DNA from: Paraburkholderia bryophila
Lineage (GTDB): Bacteria; Pseudomonadota; Gammaproteobacteria; Burkholderiales; Burkholderiaceae
NCBI RefSeq assembly: GCF_013409255.1
Contig: NZ_JACCAS010000001.1
Coordinates: 3,782,001 to 3,846,000 of the forward strand
Reading direction: 5' to 3'
DNA length: 64,000 nucleotides
A model generated the notes under the pieces. It did no database searches. It was not told where the DNA came from and worked only from the letters and a program-made list of their open reading frames with translations. Below are positions 46,730 to 54,532 of the stretch, piece by piece. A program made the translations under genes and the position numbers. Positions within the stretch are counted from its first letter, which is position 1; each line of letters opens with the position of its first letter.

Positions 46730-46923
46730 CGGTAACAGCGTCGTCGAGAGTGAGCCGGTCGCGAGCAATCCAGACTGGACCATCGGACTAAGATGGCTGT
46801 CGGTGCATTCGGCGTTTGAGGTTCTACGGAGGGAAAGACAGTACTGTCGATGCCGGGAAGCGCAACCTGCGAGGCTTCCCGGCCCAGGAATCAGAGTGAT
46901 TCCGAAGAGATAAAACCATTGTC
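46730..46923. other. Intergenic region with two hairpins
   Basis: No gene is called. Two clean hairpins lie next to the island edge: CCGGGAAGC (46853-46861) / GCTTCCCGG (46874-46882) and GGAATCA (46887-46893) / TGATTCC (46897-46903). Neither has a T-run, so they are not ordinary terminators. Confidence 0.4.
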
Positions 46924-46939
46924 CTGGCGGAGGCGGTGA
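46924..46939. repeat. Island attachment site, left (distal) copy
   Basis: CTGGCGGAGGCGGTGA, identical to 54533-54548. The match ends at the next base on each side, giving a 16-bp core. Confidence 0.85.
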
Positions 46940-47060
46940 CCGCCTTAAATTAATCCGGAGCATTCCGAGCCACACCTCGAAACGCCATATAGATAAAGGG
47001 TTGTGGAAAAAACGTAGGCCGCATCAGGCTATACTATTCCGGCGCTATCCGGCTCTCGCC

Positions 47061-47082
47061 GATGGGCTGAATGATGGGCTGA
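47061..47082 (+). repeat. Tandem arm-type repeat, left end
   Basis: GATGGGCTGA occurs twice at a 12-base interval (47061-47070 and 47073-47082), just before the integrase start. The same tandem pair with the same spacing recurs at the right end (54460-54480), which suits integrase arm-binding sites. Confidence 0.5.
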
Positions 47083-47083
47083 A

Positions 47084-48277
47084 ATGGCACTCACTGACAA
47101 GCAGGCAAAGGCACTGCAACACGGCGACAAGCCGGTTTTTGACGGTAAGGTAACGGGGCTCATGCTTAGCCCCGGCAAGGCGGGCTGCAAATGGACATTG
47201 CGCTTTACGAGTCCCGCAAGTGGTAAGCGTCGCGACGCGGGCCTTGGCACTTACCCGGAAGTATCGATTGCTGACGCGCGCGACAAGGCGCTGAAGATGC
47301 GCCGCCTTCTCGATGCAGGCAAAGACCCCATTGACACACGCGACCGCGAGCAGGAAGCCGCCAGCATCGTCGAAGCGGCTCTTACGTTCGAGAAGGCTGC
47401 GCGCAAGGTTCACGACGAATTGAAACCCGGCTGGAAGAACGCGAAGCACGCCGCGCAGTGGCTCAGCACGCTCGAAACCTACATCTTTCCGAAGATCGGC
47501 GCGAAGAAACTCGACGCGGTGACGCCCGCCGACTGCGCGGACGTGTTGCGACCTATCTGGCTTGAGAAAGCAGAGACCGCGAGCCGCACGCGTCAGAGGA
47601 TGCACGCCGTCATGCAATGGGCGTGGGCGCACGGTCACATCGCGGCAAACCCCGTGTCCGTTGTCGATCACATCTTGCCGAAGCAGAGCGCCAAAAAGGA
47701 ACATCAACCGGCTATGCCTTGGCGCGACGTGCCTGCGTTTATCGAGAAGCATGTTGCCGAGTTCAAACAGGGCGAGGCCACCCGCGCCGCCATGCTGTTT
47801 CTGATATTGACGGCGGCGCGTAGCGGTGAAGTACGCGGCGCGGTGTGGGATGAGTTCGACTTGAAGAAAGGCATTTGGGCAATTCCTGCCGTACGGATGA
47901 AGGCGAAGGAGCCGCATCGCGTTCCGCTGTCTGAGCCCGCACTCAGGCTTGTCACAGCGCTCAAAGAACAGAAGCTACATGAGACGCTTGTATTTCCGTC
48001 ACCGCGCGGGAAGGTTCTGAGTGACATGGTGCTTACGTCGTTTCTGCGTCGCGTCGATGCGAAAAGTGACACGTCTGGACGTGTGGCGACAGCACACGGT
48101 TTCCGCTCCAGCTTTCGCGATTGGGCAAGTGAACAGGGTTATGCGCGCGATCTTGCCGAACGCGCGCTCGCGCATACGGTTGCAAACCGGACCGAAGCCG
48201 CATATCACCGAACTGATTTGCTGGAACAACGCCGATCATTAATGGAAGCATGGGCAAAACACGTTTGCGGGCATTGA
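47084..48277 (+). CDS. int: Tyrosine integrase (P4-type, DUF4102 arm-binding domain)
   Basis: The 397-residue recombinase has an N-terminal arm-DNA-binding domain (ALTDKQAKALQHGDKPVFDG, then SGKRRDAGLGTYPEVSIADA), a core-binding domain (about 100-200), and the catalytic domain. The catalytic domain has Arg in LILTAARSGEVRGAVWDEF, the His-x-x-Arg box in AHGFRSSFRDWASEQGY, and the nucleophile Tyr in EAAYHRTDLLEQRR. All catalytic residues are present, so it should be active. It inserts the element into the 3' end of tRNA-Ser(TGA). It reads inward from the tRNA-distal end. Confidence 0.92.
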   Translation: MALTDKQAKALQHGDKPVFDGKVTGLMLSPGKAGCKWTLRFTSPASGKRRDAGLGTYPEVSIADARDKALKMRRLLDAGKDPIDTRDREQEAASIVEAALTFEKAARKVHDELKPGWKNAKHAAQWLSTLETYIFPKIGAKKLDAVTPADCADVLRPIWLEKAETASRTRQRMHAVMQWAWAHGHIAANPVSVVDHILPKQSAKKEHQPAMPWRDVPAFIEKHVAEFKQGEATRAAMLFLILTAARSGEVRGAVWDEFDLKKGIWAIPAVRMKAKEPHRVPLSEPALRLVTALKEQKLHETLVFPSPRGKVLSDMVLTSFLRRVDAKSDTSGRVATAHGFRSSFRDWASEQGYARDLAERALAHTVANRTEAAYHRTDLLEQRRSLMEAWAKHVCGH

Positions 48278-48290
48278 CGGAGTGCTGAAT

Positions 48291-48318
48291 CTGACGGCGC
48301 GTTGATCGAAGCTATAAT
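48291..48318 (+). promoter_or_regulatory. Promoter upstream of the C4-like RNA
   Basis: CTGACG (48291-48296), a 16-base spacer, then a consensus TATAAT (48313-48318). Transcription would start near 48325 and read through the C4-like element into the gene at 48607. Confidence 0.55.
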
Positions 48319-48397
48319 TTGCAAACTGCCGCGCGTTGTCATCGTCTCAAAAAAATACGCGGTTAAGATTGTTCTTGCCGTTAGACAAAACGGCGCG

Positions 48398-48537
48398 GGT
48401 TTGACAGCCCGTTGCGATGCACCGCACTGCCTACGAAAGTAGGTGGTGCTCACCTATGCACGTCTTTTCTATGGGCGGGTCGTGGTGAGGGAGCCGAAAG
48501 GCTCGCCGGTTTGGTGCATCGCCCGGTCTGTCAACCT
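48398..48537 (+). ncRNA. C4-antisense / P4 CI-like structured RNA
   Basis: The outer arms pair (GGTTTGACAG near 48398 with CTGTCAACC at 48528-48536), then GCGATGCACC (48413-48422) with GGTGCATCGC (48513-48522). Inside are the hairpins CTACGAAAGTAG (48431-48442) and GAGCCGAAAGGCTC (48491-48504). The GGTGAGGGAGCCGAAAGGCTCGCCGG-type core is the signature I associate with C4 antisense RNA of phages P1/P7 and the immunity RNA of satellite P4, which acts by pairing with nearby transcript segments to stop expression. The assignment comes from memory of the family. Confidence 0.65.
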
Positions 48538-48606
48538 TGCTACGTGCCCGCTCACCAATCAGCTAGCGAGTGTCGGGCGATTCAGGAACATACCGGAATC
48601 CGCACC

Positions 48607-49017
48607 ATGACAAGATCGGTTCAAGCAACGTCCATCCACAAACCCCGCCGCACCTACACCACCAAAGAAATTCAGGTTCAACGCATCGCGAAAGAAGCGG
48701 CGGAGTTGAGCAAACAGCACTGCGCCCAATTCGCCACTCTCGCCGCGTTGGCAAGAGCAGTTCAGGCGTTCATCCCGGTCGTGCAAAAACAGCAAGGCGA
48801 CTATGCCCTGCTCGCAAGCGCGCTCGTTGACTCTGCCGAGCATTACAGGTCCCTGGCAGAAGTTCACGACATAGCGTTCTCGCTTGTCGCAACCGATAAC
48901 GTGCATCTACTCGATCCCGACGTGCAGGCCGACATTTTGCGGCGGGCCAGGAATACAGGCAAACCGTCAACGAAGCGGGCCAAAGCGGGCACGCCGTCAT
49001 CAGCGGCACATCACTAA
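48607..49017 (+). CDS. Satellite protein of unknown function downstream of the C4-like RNA
   Basis: The 136-residue protein starts at the ATG at 48607 (MTRSVQATSIHKPRRTYTTK). It is mostly helical with a basic C-terminus (STKRAKAGTPSSAAHH); the middle (FATLAALARAVQAFIPVVQK, LLASALVDSAEHYRSLAEVH) looks like a helical bundle. There is no known domain. Its position matches that of genes controlled by C4/CI RNA in P1 and P4, so it could be a derepression, anti-repressor or phage-interference function; that is inference from location only. Confidence 0.65.
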   Translation: MTRSVQATSIHKPRRTYTTKEIQVQRIAKEAAELSKQHCAQFATLAALARAVQAFIPVVQKQQGDYALLASALVDSAEHYRSLAEVHDIAFSLVATDNVHLLDPDVQADILRRARNTGKPSTKRAKAGTPSSAAHH

Positions 49018-49127
49018 CAGCAACAGGCAAGGCGTCGTTGAACAGGCCTTGCCTGTCGAGGTATTGTCGCAGTGTGAGCGGCTGGCGGCGCGCTCTGATT
49101 CTTTGATAAAGAATCAAAATAAGTCAA

Positions 49128-49712
49128 TTAGCTACCACCAATGAAGCTGGCTTCCGACTCGCCAAGTTCGGCGAGTTGTCGGTAGACGTACTCGCTTAAA
49201 CGCGTGGTTATCAAGTCAACATCAACTCCAAGGTCGGCCGCGATCAGGGGTCCAACCCGCGACGGCCACGCGAGCCATGCGTCGCGTTGCTCACGGCACA
49301 ACTCAAACACAACTTCTTTCGCGACGCTCATTTCGATCAGCGCGTCGGCCTTCTGTTCATACTCAAGCTGGCGAAGCAACGCGAGATAGGTCTCTTTTTT
49401 TGCGAGCGCGGCCTTGTAATCGAGCAGTTCGACACCGCCAGAATCAACGAACCGGCGTGCGACGAACGCCCCCGTTTCAACGTCGCCGACAGTTTCGGAC
49501 AACGTGGGGTTATTCTCGCCCGTGCGCTGGTTGTTCGCACCTTTCGCAAGCGTGCGGCGGTTCGGTTTGCGCCAGTTCGAGCCGATTAGCGTGGCGTCAA
49601 GCAGACCATCGGTGTCCTTGCGCAGCAGACCTTTTGTAATCGCGCGCCGGACCTGTTTTTCGTCACAGCCTTCGCGACGCGCAAACTCACTGACGTTAAG
49701 ACGTTCGGACAT
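49128..49712 (-). CDS. Nu1-like phage terminase small subunit
   Basis: The 194-residue protein starts at the ATG at 49712 with GAGGTG upstream. The N-terminus is a winged-helix DNA-binding domain (ERLNVSEFARREGCDEKQVR, AITKGLLRKD). The second half matches the Nu1 pattern: LLDYKAALAKKETYLALLRQ, LEYEQKADALIEMSVAKEVV, FELCREQRDAWLAWPSRVGP. In lambda, Nu1 recognises the packaging site. In satellites such a TerS redirects a helper phage's packaging motor to satellite DNA. No large terminase subunit is present, consistent with a satellite. It is the last gene of the minus-strand operon. Confidence 0.72.
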   Translation of the reverse strand: MSERLNVSEFARREGCDEKQVRRAITKGLLRKDTDGLLDATLIGSNWRKPNRRTLAKGANNQRTGENNPTLSETVGDVETGAFVARRFVDSGGVELLDYKAALAKKETYLALLRQLEYEQKADALIEMSVAKEVVFELCREQRDAWLAWPSRVGPLIAADLGVDVDLITTRLSEYVYRQLAELGESEASFIGGS

Positions 49713-49822
49713 TTCGCACCTCGGACAACTTTTTGAAACCCGCTGCTGGTGTTGCAATGCGCTGTGCAATAGCCCGTTGAATCTTGATGCTTGGCAAGGA
49801 CCCGCTGCGGCCCGTTTCGGGG

Positions 49823-50326
49823 CTATCGCACCCGTGGGTCATACTTCCACGTCCGCGCCGCCAGCGCGGCGCGTGCCGCCGCCTCATCCCGCGCAGCGGC
49901 CAGCCGCTCACCGAAATATCGAACGTCGGGCAACAGCGCCGATAGCGGAGCACGCGTCGCGCGCGATGTGATGTCGTCAAGATCGACATGCGCCCAACCT
50001 TCAAGCCGCGACAACTCGGCGATTACGTCGGCGAGCACCGCACGCAGTCGGCGCACATCGTCAGCCGACATATACGGACCCCACGGCAGATACAAGCCGT
50101 TACTTTCGTCGCGCAACATCAGGGCGTGATCGGCTGGGGGTTTATCGGCGTCCTTCGCGGCGGCGCGCAGATACGCGACAATCTCGGACTTGAACGGCGC
50201 GAGCTTCGGCTTGGTCGCCGCGATGGCGGCGGCTGGCCCGCGTAGCCTCACTATTCCACCCTCCAGACTGACGCTTACCCCCGCCGCATTCGCCATGCCG
50301 AGCAGATCGCGCGCGTTCGTATTCAT
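49823..50326 (-). CDS. TubC-N-like docking-domain protein
   Basis: The 167-residue protein begins ARDLLGMANAAGVSVSLEGG, IVRLRGPAAAIAATKPKLAP, FKSEIVAYLRAAAKDAD. This resembles the small TubC N-terminal docking fold (LL-x-L-x-x-x-G-V...G-x-L ... L-x-x-x-K-x-x-I-x-x-L), which also occurs beside primases in mobile elements. The remainder (SADDVRRLRAVLADVIAELS) is helical and of unknown role. It overlaps the primase by 4 bases (ATGA), so it is probably made with it and may dock to it. Confidence 0.65.
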   Translation of the reverse strand: MNTNARDLLGMANAAGVSVSLEGGIVRLRGPAAAIAATKPKLAPFKSEIVAYLRAAAKDADKPPADHALMLRDESNGLYLPWGPYMSADDVRRLRAVLADVIAELSRLEGWAHVDLDDITSRATRAPLSALLPDVRYFGERLAAARDEAAARAALAARTWKYDPRVR

Positions 50327-52854
50327 AGCGCGTCCTCGGCATTGTTATCGCCTGCGTGATCGTGTTCTTCCCCGATTCCCCTGTTTTTCGCCGCTACGCC
50401 GCTACATTCGCTGTCAGCCTTGACTGGTATGGGTTTCAGCGTAGCGGGTGCGTTTTTGCCGTGCCCCTGTAGCGGCGCACCCGCTACGCTGTACGCCTTG
50501 CTGGTACTAGGTTGTAGCGGTGTAGCGGCAAAATCGTCCAAAAACAAGTAGCGGGCGAAGGTATCTGAAAAATCGGCGCGGTCGTAGCCCTTGGCGACGG
50601 CATAGCCGCTACGGATGTTCCTGCTTTTGATACCAAACTGGCCGAGCCGTTTTGCAAGCTGCTTCAGACTCAACGGCTTACCGTGATTCCATGTCGCCCA
50701 CAACTTCTCTTCATCATCGAGCAACGCGCGTAACAGATCGGCCGATGCAATCCGAACGGCTTTCTGGGTCTCGAAAATTTCGTGAATATCGGCGAGCAGT
50801 TCGACGCTTACACTCTGCTCCTGTCCTCTGTCGCCGGATAGCGCGAGCGCCGCGCGCCGTGCGAGTTCGGGCCACACGCCGCCAGCGGTATGAGCAATCT
50901 GAAATAGCGGTTCCCAGTTATCGGCGGCGCGGTCGTTTAGAGAGTCGGGCAGATCGACACGAGCGCTGCGCACCGTTGGCCCGTTATCGTCGGCCCAGCG
51001 CGCCAGCTTCGACGCGAGCATGTCGAACAGGCCGGGTTCAGCATGGCGCAACTTATCGACCTTCTCATGTGGCAGCCGTCGCCGTAGCTCGAAACAGATC
51101 GAGCGATCCACAATTGTGTCAGCCAGCTTGCCGATCCCGGCTATCGCTTTCGCGCCCCATACCGAAAACTGTTTCGGCCTGAAATCGTCGCCGACGACAC
51201 GCACAACATAGGCGGTGTCGCGGGTATGCCCAGCGTTCAGCAAGCCGCGCAATTCCTCATTGTCTTTTGCGAATGCGTCGGCTTCGTCAATGACCAGCGT
51301 CGGCCGCCACGCTTCAATCGAGCGAAACAACGCGGCTGGAGAAATGTTCGACGCCGCGAGCGGCCGACAGGTCAGGCGAGCAAACAAGCCAAGCAATGTG
51401 CTTTTTCCGCACCGCTTTTCTGGCGAGCTAATCGCCGCAAGCGGCGCGATATTCACGTCGTCAATCAGCCATGTCATGGCGATCCACAACGCCGCAGCGT
51501 GCGCCGTCACCGGATCACACACGACGAAGCGCCGCACGACAACGGCCAGTTCGGACAACAGCGCCGCGCCGTCAACCGGTTCGGACCACAGATCAATTTC
51601 CGCAAATGGGAAGTCGCCGCCGTTGTTGCGGATAGCGGCTACGAGCCTGTCGAGCGTGCCAACCTGCACGCCAAGCCGCTTTGCTTCGACACGGCGCACA
51701 CGGTCATAGCTCATGGTGCCCAGTGCGGCAAGTCGCGCGATTGCGTCGTCGTCGCTTTCGTTGTCTGTCCCGCTGCCGCAGTCGGCTTGTTTACCGCTTC
51801 CGTTTGCGTCTGACACGTCGTCGTCGCTGTTTGTCGGCTGCGCCGTGACGGCGGCTTGCGCGCTCACTTTGCCGGTGTGGTGTGCGCGCCCGTCAGGGGT
51901 GTCGGCCTTATCCTGCGCGCTCGCCAAATACGCGGTCTCAATACATGCGGCCACGGCATCAGGACCGGCGAAGGCTTGCAGATCGTTGAAGTCGGATGCG
52001 TTGTCCGGTCGGCCGTCGCCAAAACGGGGAATTGCGAGCGCGCCGCCGATGGCGTGCGTTGCCGCCCGCGCGGCCGTCACTCCTGGATTACCCGCCGTCA
52101 TGTGGTCATCGTCGGCGGCCAGCACGATTTGAGCAGAAGGCAGACGTGCGCGCCACGCGCGAGCCACGGACAACAGATTGTTGCAGTTGAATGCGACGAC
52201 GGCGGGGGCACCAGTTGCCGCGTGCACACTAGCGCATGTCGCATAACCTTCGCCGATGAGCAGCACGCCGTCAGCTTGCGGCTCGCCGCCAAACTGATAC
52301 GAACAACCGCTCACTTCGCAGCCGCCCTTGAATCGCTTTTCGCCGCGCCCGTTGATGAACTGTAGATTCACAATCACACCAGCCGCGTTGTGCAACGGCA
52401 CGATCAGCGTGCGATTGTCGTCGGTCTCTTTAACGCCGTATGACTTGACGGACTTGTGCGAGAGATACGGATTAGTGTCGTCGGCGTCGTGTGCGTTCTC
52501 CCATATCCGGCGTGCGGCCGTGGCGGCGCGCTCGCGAATCTTCGCCCGCTCGGCGGCCGCCGCGCTTTGCGCGTTCTCTATGCGCTCGCGATTGAGCTTA
52601 TGTTCAGCCGCGCTCAAGGTGCGCTGCGGCCTTGCACACCACTTTTCCGACAGGCCGGTTTTCCAGTAACCGAATGCACCAGCCGACACGCTTCCATCGC
52701 CGTAAAGCACATACCAGGCGTTGCGCTGGCCGCGCTTGTCGTCGGGTCCGTCGAAACGGCGTATGCGGCCATCACTGACAATTTCTGATGGTGTGAGATC
52801 GTGCGCGGCTAGCGCGGCGGCGAAGGTGGCTTCGGTTTTTCTCGGCCCGCTCAT
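50323..52854 (-). CDS. Satellite replication protein: Toprim primase with DUF3631 helicase-like domain
   Basis: The 843-residue protein has an N-terminal primase-type region, a Toprim domain at about 190-300 (LLIGEGYATCASVHAATGAP with the catalytic Glu, IVLAADDDHMTAGNPGVTAA with the Asp pair), a linker rich in Asp/Ser (about 335-375), and a C-terminal P-loop domain with Walker A SPEKRCGKSTLLGLFARL and Walker B RPTLVIDEADAFAKDNEEL. The last 250 residues match DUF3631. It should prime and unwind satellite DNA, analogous to P4 alpha. It overlaps neighbours by 4 bases at both ends, within a coupled operon alpA-96aa-primase-TubC-like. Confidence 0.88.
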   Translation of the reverse strand: MSGPRKTEATFAAALAAHDLTPSEIVSDGRIRRFDGPDDKRGQRNAWYVLYGDGSVSAGAFGYWKTGLSEKWCARPQRTLSAAEHKLNRERIENAQSAAAAERAKIRERAATAARRIWENAHDADDTNPYLSHKSVKSYGVKETDDNRTLIVPLHNAAGVIVNLQFINGRGEKRFKGGCEVSGCSYQFGGEPQADGVLLIGEGYATCASVHAATGAPAVVAFNCNNLLSVARAWRARLPSAQIVLAADDDHMTAGNPGVTAARAATHAIGGALAIPRFGDGRPDNASDFNDLQAFAGPDAVAACIETAYLASAQDKADTPDGRAHHTGKVSAQAAVTAQPTNSDDDVSDANGSGKQADCGSGTDNESDDDAIARLAALGTMSYDRVRRVEAKRLGVQVGTLDRLVAAIRNNGGDFPFAEIDLWSEPVDGAALLSELAVVVRRFVVCDPVTAHAAALWIAMTWLIDDVNIAPLAAISSPEKRCGKSTLLGLFARLTCRPLAASNISPAALFRSIEAWRPTLVIDEADAFAKDNEELRGLLNAGHTRDTAYVVRVVGDDFRPKQFSVWGAKAIAGIGKLADTIVDRSICFELRRRLPHEKVDKLRHAEPGLFDMLASKLARWADDNGPTVRSARVDLPDSLNDRAADNWEPLFQIAHTAGGVWPELARRAALALSGDRGQEQSVSVELLADIHEIFETQKAVRIASADLLRALLDDEEKLWATWNHGKPLSLKQLAKRLGQFGIKSRNIRSGYAVAKGYDRADFSDTFARYLFLDDFAATPLQPSTSKAYSVAGAPLQGHGKNAPATLKPIPVKADSECSGVAAKNRGIGEEHDHAGDNNAEDAL

Positions 52855-53141
52855 TTCGACTGCCCCGGCTGGAACAGGTCGATTTCGGCGTTGTCATGCG
52901 CGCCGCCCCGCTGGCTGTGAAACTCACACTTCGACGGCGCAACATCGGCATCGGGGTAGCCGATATAGCATGCCGGTATCAGGTCACTGACGGGTTTCTT
53001 CTTGCCTTGTGCATCGAAACGTACTTCAACGAAACCGTGTTCGCCGAAATCCGGTAGTACCCGGATAACCTTGACAGTTGCATCGGCGTATTGGCCCGCC
53101 GTAATGCGGACCTTCATATCCTGGTAAGGATGCGAGATCAT
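52851..53141 (-). CDS. 96-residue satellite protein of unknown function
   Basis: The protein begins MISHPYQDMKVRITAGQYAD and continues ATVKVIRVLPDFGEHGFVEV and RFDAQGKKKPVSDLIPACYI. The start is a small beta-rich region that could be KOW/SH3-like. It overlaps alpA upstream and the primase downstream by 4 bases each, so translation is coupled. No known domain is assigned with confidence. Confidence 0.65.
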   Translation of the reverse strand: MISHPYQDMKVRITAGQYADATVKVIRVLPDFGEHGFVEVRFDAQGKKKPVSDLIPACYIGYPDADVAPSKCEFHSQRGGAHDNAEIDLFQPGQSK

Positions 53142-53410
53142 GACGCGCCTCCATGCTGGCGCACGGTGCGGCGCGTGCGGCTTCTGACTCGGGGCGTTTC
53201 CACGTCCGCCGTTTTGCGGCCCGCGTCAATCTGCTGTTGCACCCATGCAATGACTTCGGCCTCGATCCAGCGCACCGCTGCGCTACCGATGGTGACAGGC
53301 TTCGGGAAATCACCGCGTGCGATGCGCTCATAGAGCGCACTGCGTTGCAGGCCTGTTATTTCCGAAACGCGATAACGGGGAATGAGGATCGGGAAATGTT
53401 GGTCAGCCAT
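53138..53410 (-). CDS. AlpA-family excisionase/regulator
   Basis: The 90-residue winged-helix protein reads LIPRYRVSEITGLQRSALYE, RIARGDFPKPVTIGSAAVRW, IEAEVIAWVQQQIDAGR, the standard AlpA/MerR-like DNA-binding module. AlpA proteins activate integrase or excision in P4-like elements, and in Gram-negative PICIs AlpA is the main activator of the replication operon. It is the first gene of the operon and lies just downstream of the candidate iterons. Confidence 0.88.
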   Translation of the reverse strand: MADQHFPILIPRYRVSEITGLQRSALYERIARGDFPKPVTIGSAAVRWIEAEVIAWVQQQIDAGRKTADVETPRVRSRTRRTVRQHGGAS

Positions 53411-53494
53411 GTCGTCACCTTCGATTCGTGAAGGCTCGCGCCGGAGTGGCGCGGCATGGCTTCGATTAAATGTTCACGGCGAGGCGTTGAAAAG

Positions 53495-53627
53495 GTGGGC
53501 CGGTTCAAAAAACCTGCCTTGGAAATGGCCGGTAGGGTGGGCCGGTTCGAGGGGAGCGGGTAGGCAGGTTTGCGCGACATTCGCCCTTACGACCTTGACT
53601 GGCAGGACTTTCGGGGGTGGGCAGGTT
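53495..53627. repeat. Candidate iterons (GTGGGC[C/A]GGTT) near alpA
   Basis: Four direct copies occur: GTGGGCCGGTTC at 53495-53506 and 53537-53548, GTAGGCAGGTT at 53560-53570, and GTGGGCAGGTT at 53617-53627. One inverted copy, AACCTGCC, starts at 53511. They lie in the non-coding gap upstream of the alpA-primase operon, where a replication origin or AlpA binding array is expected. Confidence 0.5.
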
Positions 53628-54372
53628 AGGCGCCTGGCGTCTTGGGCACGCCACCGCCGGGACGCCAGTTTGCCACCTTGGCGCACTCCTCGACGGCCTG
53701 CTGTACAGGATTTCCGTTGTCGTCTACCAGACCGTACGCGGCCGCGTGTTCGCGCAGCCATTTTTCAAGCGCTTGCTTGGCACTCTTTCCGCCGGGGTCT
53801 GTCACGGCCAGCCACGCATTGATGGCGGCGGCGAGCTTTGGGGCGTAGCGGAGATTGTTCGAGTCAAGGTAGCCGGGGGTATCAGCGGCAACATCGGGAA
53901 AGAAAAAACCGCTCGTGATACCTCTACTCTTCATCCACGCGATCAGGTCGGCGCGCTCGACGGTCGTCAGGTCCCAATCCGGCGAAACACGGTAGATGAT
54001 GCCGCGCGGCCTGAATCGCGGCGGTTCGGTAGCCCACGCCTCGTTAGCGTCCTCATCCCGGATTGTCAGACTCTCGGCGTAGCGTTCACCTTCTTCGGGT
54101 TCTTCATCCCATCCACGTAGCCATGCAGCGCGGCGAATGACCGCTTTCAGTTTGCGTGCGTTGATTGCGTTCACAAGTGCCGCGAGCGCCGTGTGAACCC
54201 AAGCAATACCTTCGCTCTCGGTCCAGCCGCTTGAACTCACGAAAAAGTTTCCGCTCTGATCGACTGCGGTCGGATCAAACCCGGCAATCAACGCAGCCGC
54301 CTGCCGGACCGTTAGCGGATCAACTAAGCCCCACAGCGGCTTAATCGCCTGAAACGAATAGGGGTCTTCCAT
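53626..54372 (-). CDS. 248-residue satellite protein of unknown function
   Basis: The protein opens MEDPYSFQAIKPLWGLVDPL, TVRQAAALIAGFDPTAVDQS. Its C-terminal third, RYAPKLAAAINAWLAVTDPG, GKSAKQALEKWLREHAAAYG, LVDDNGNPVQQAVEECAKVA, NWRPGGGVPKTPGA, is a block I associate with proteins of similar islands and prophages. The function is unknown; the C-terminal block may be a helical DNA- or protein-binding unit. Its stop lies inside the last candidate iteron. Confidence 0.65.
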   Translation of the reverse strand: MEDPYSFQAIKPLWGLVDPLTVRQAAALIAGFDPTAVDQSGNFFVSSSGWTESEGIAWVHTALAALVNAINARKLKAVIRRAAWLRGWDEEPEEGERYAESLTIRDEDANEAWATEPPRFRPRGIIYRVSPDWDLTTVERADLIAWMKSRGITSGFFFPDVAADTPGYLDSNNLRYAPKLAAAINAWLAVTDPGGKSAKQALEKWLREHAAAYGLVDDNGNPVQQAVEECAKVANWRPGGGVPKTPGA

Positions 54373-54459
54373 GTCGCCTCCTCGCCGTCACTAGTACATA
54401 GCGTACAAACGTCGATAACGTTCCGGCAAGCGGCGGCGCGAGAGTTCTTTGTGCTCGAT

Positions 54460-54480
54460 GATGGGCTGCGTGATGGGCCG
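54460..54480 (+). repeat. Tandem arm-type repeat, right end
   Basis: GATGGGCTG (54460-54468) and GATGGGCCG (54472-54480), 12 bases apart and in the same orientation as the pair at 47061-47082. Confidence 0.5.
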
Positions 54481-54487
54481 GAAAAAC

Positions 54488-54523
54488 AAAAACCCCGCAA
54501 AGCATTGAATTTACGGGGTTTTT
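54488..54523. terminator. Terminator at the island's right edge
   Basis: Stem AAAAACCCCG (54488-54497) / CGGGGTTTTT (54514-54523), with A-run and T-run on either side. It insulates the island from the tRNA-Ser transcript. Confidence 0.85.
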
Positions 54524-54532
54524 TTGAAGATT

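Larger units (their letters stand above)
48278..48606. other. Regulatory region between integrase and 136-residue gene
   Basis: This non-coding stretch contains a promoter (48291-48318), a C4/P4-CI-like structured RNA (48398-48537) and a leader of about 70 bases. An open frame runs through it on the plus strand, but the repeats and pairing show that it is RNA-encoding. Confidence 0.6.

Noticed and set aside
48412..48606. N-terminal extension of the 136-residue satellite protein through the C4-like region
   Set aside because: The extension is explained by the paired RNA structure. The ATG at 48607 starts the part with protein-like composition.
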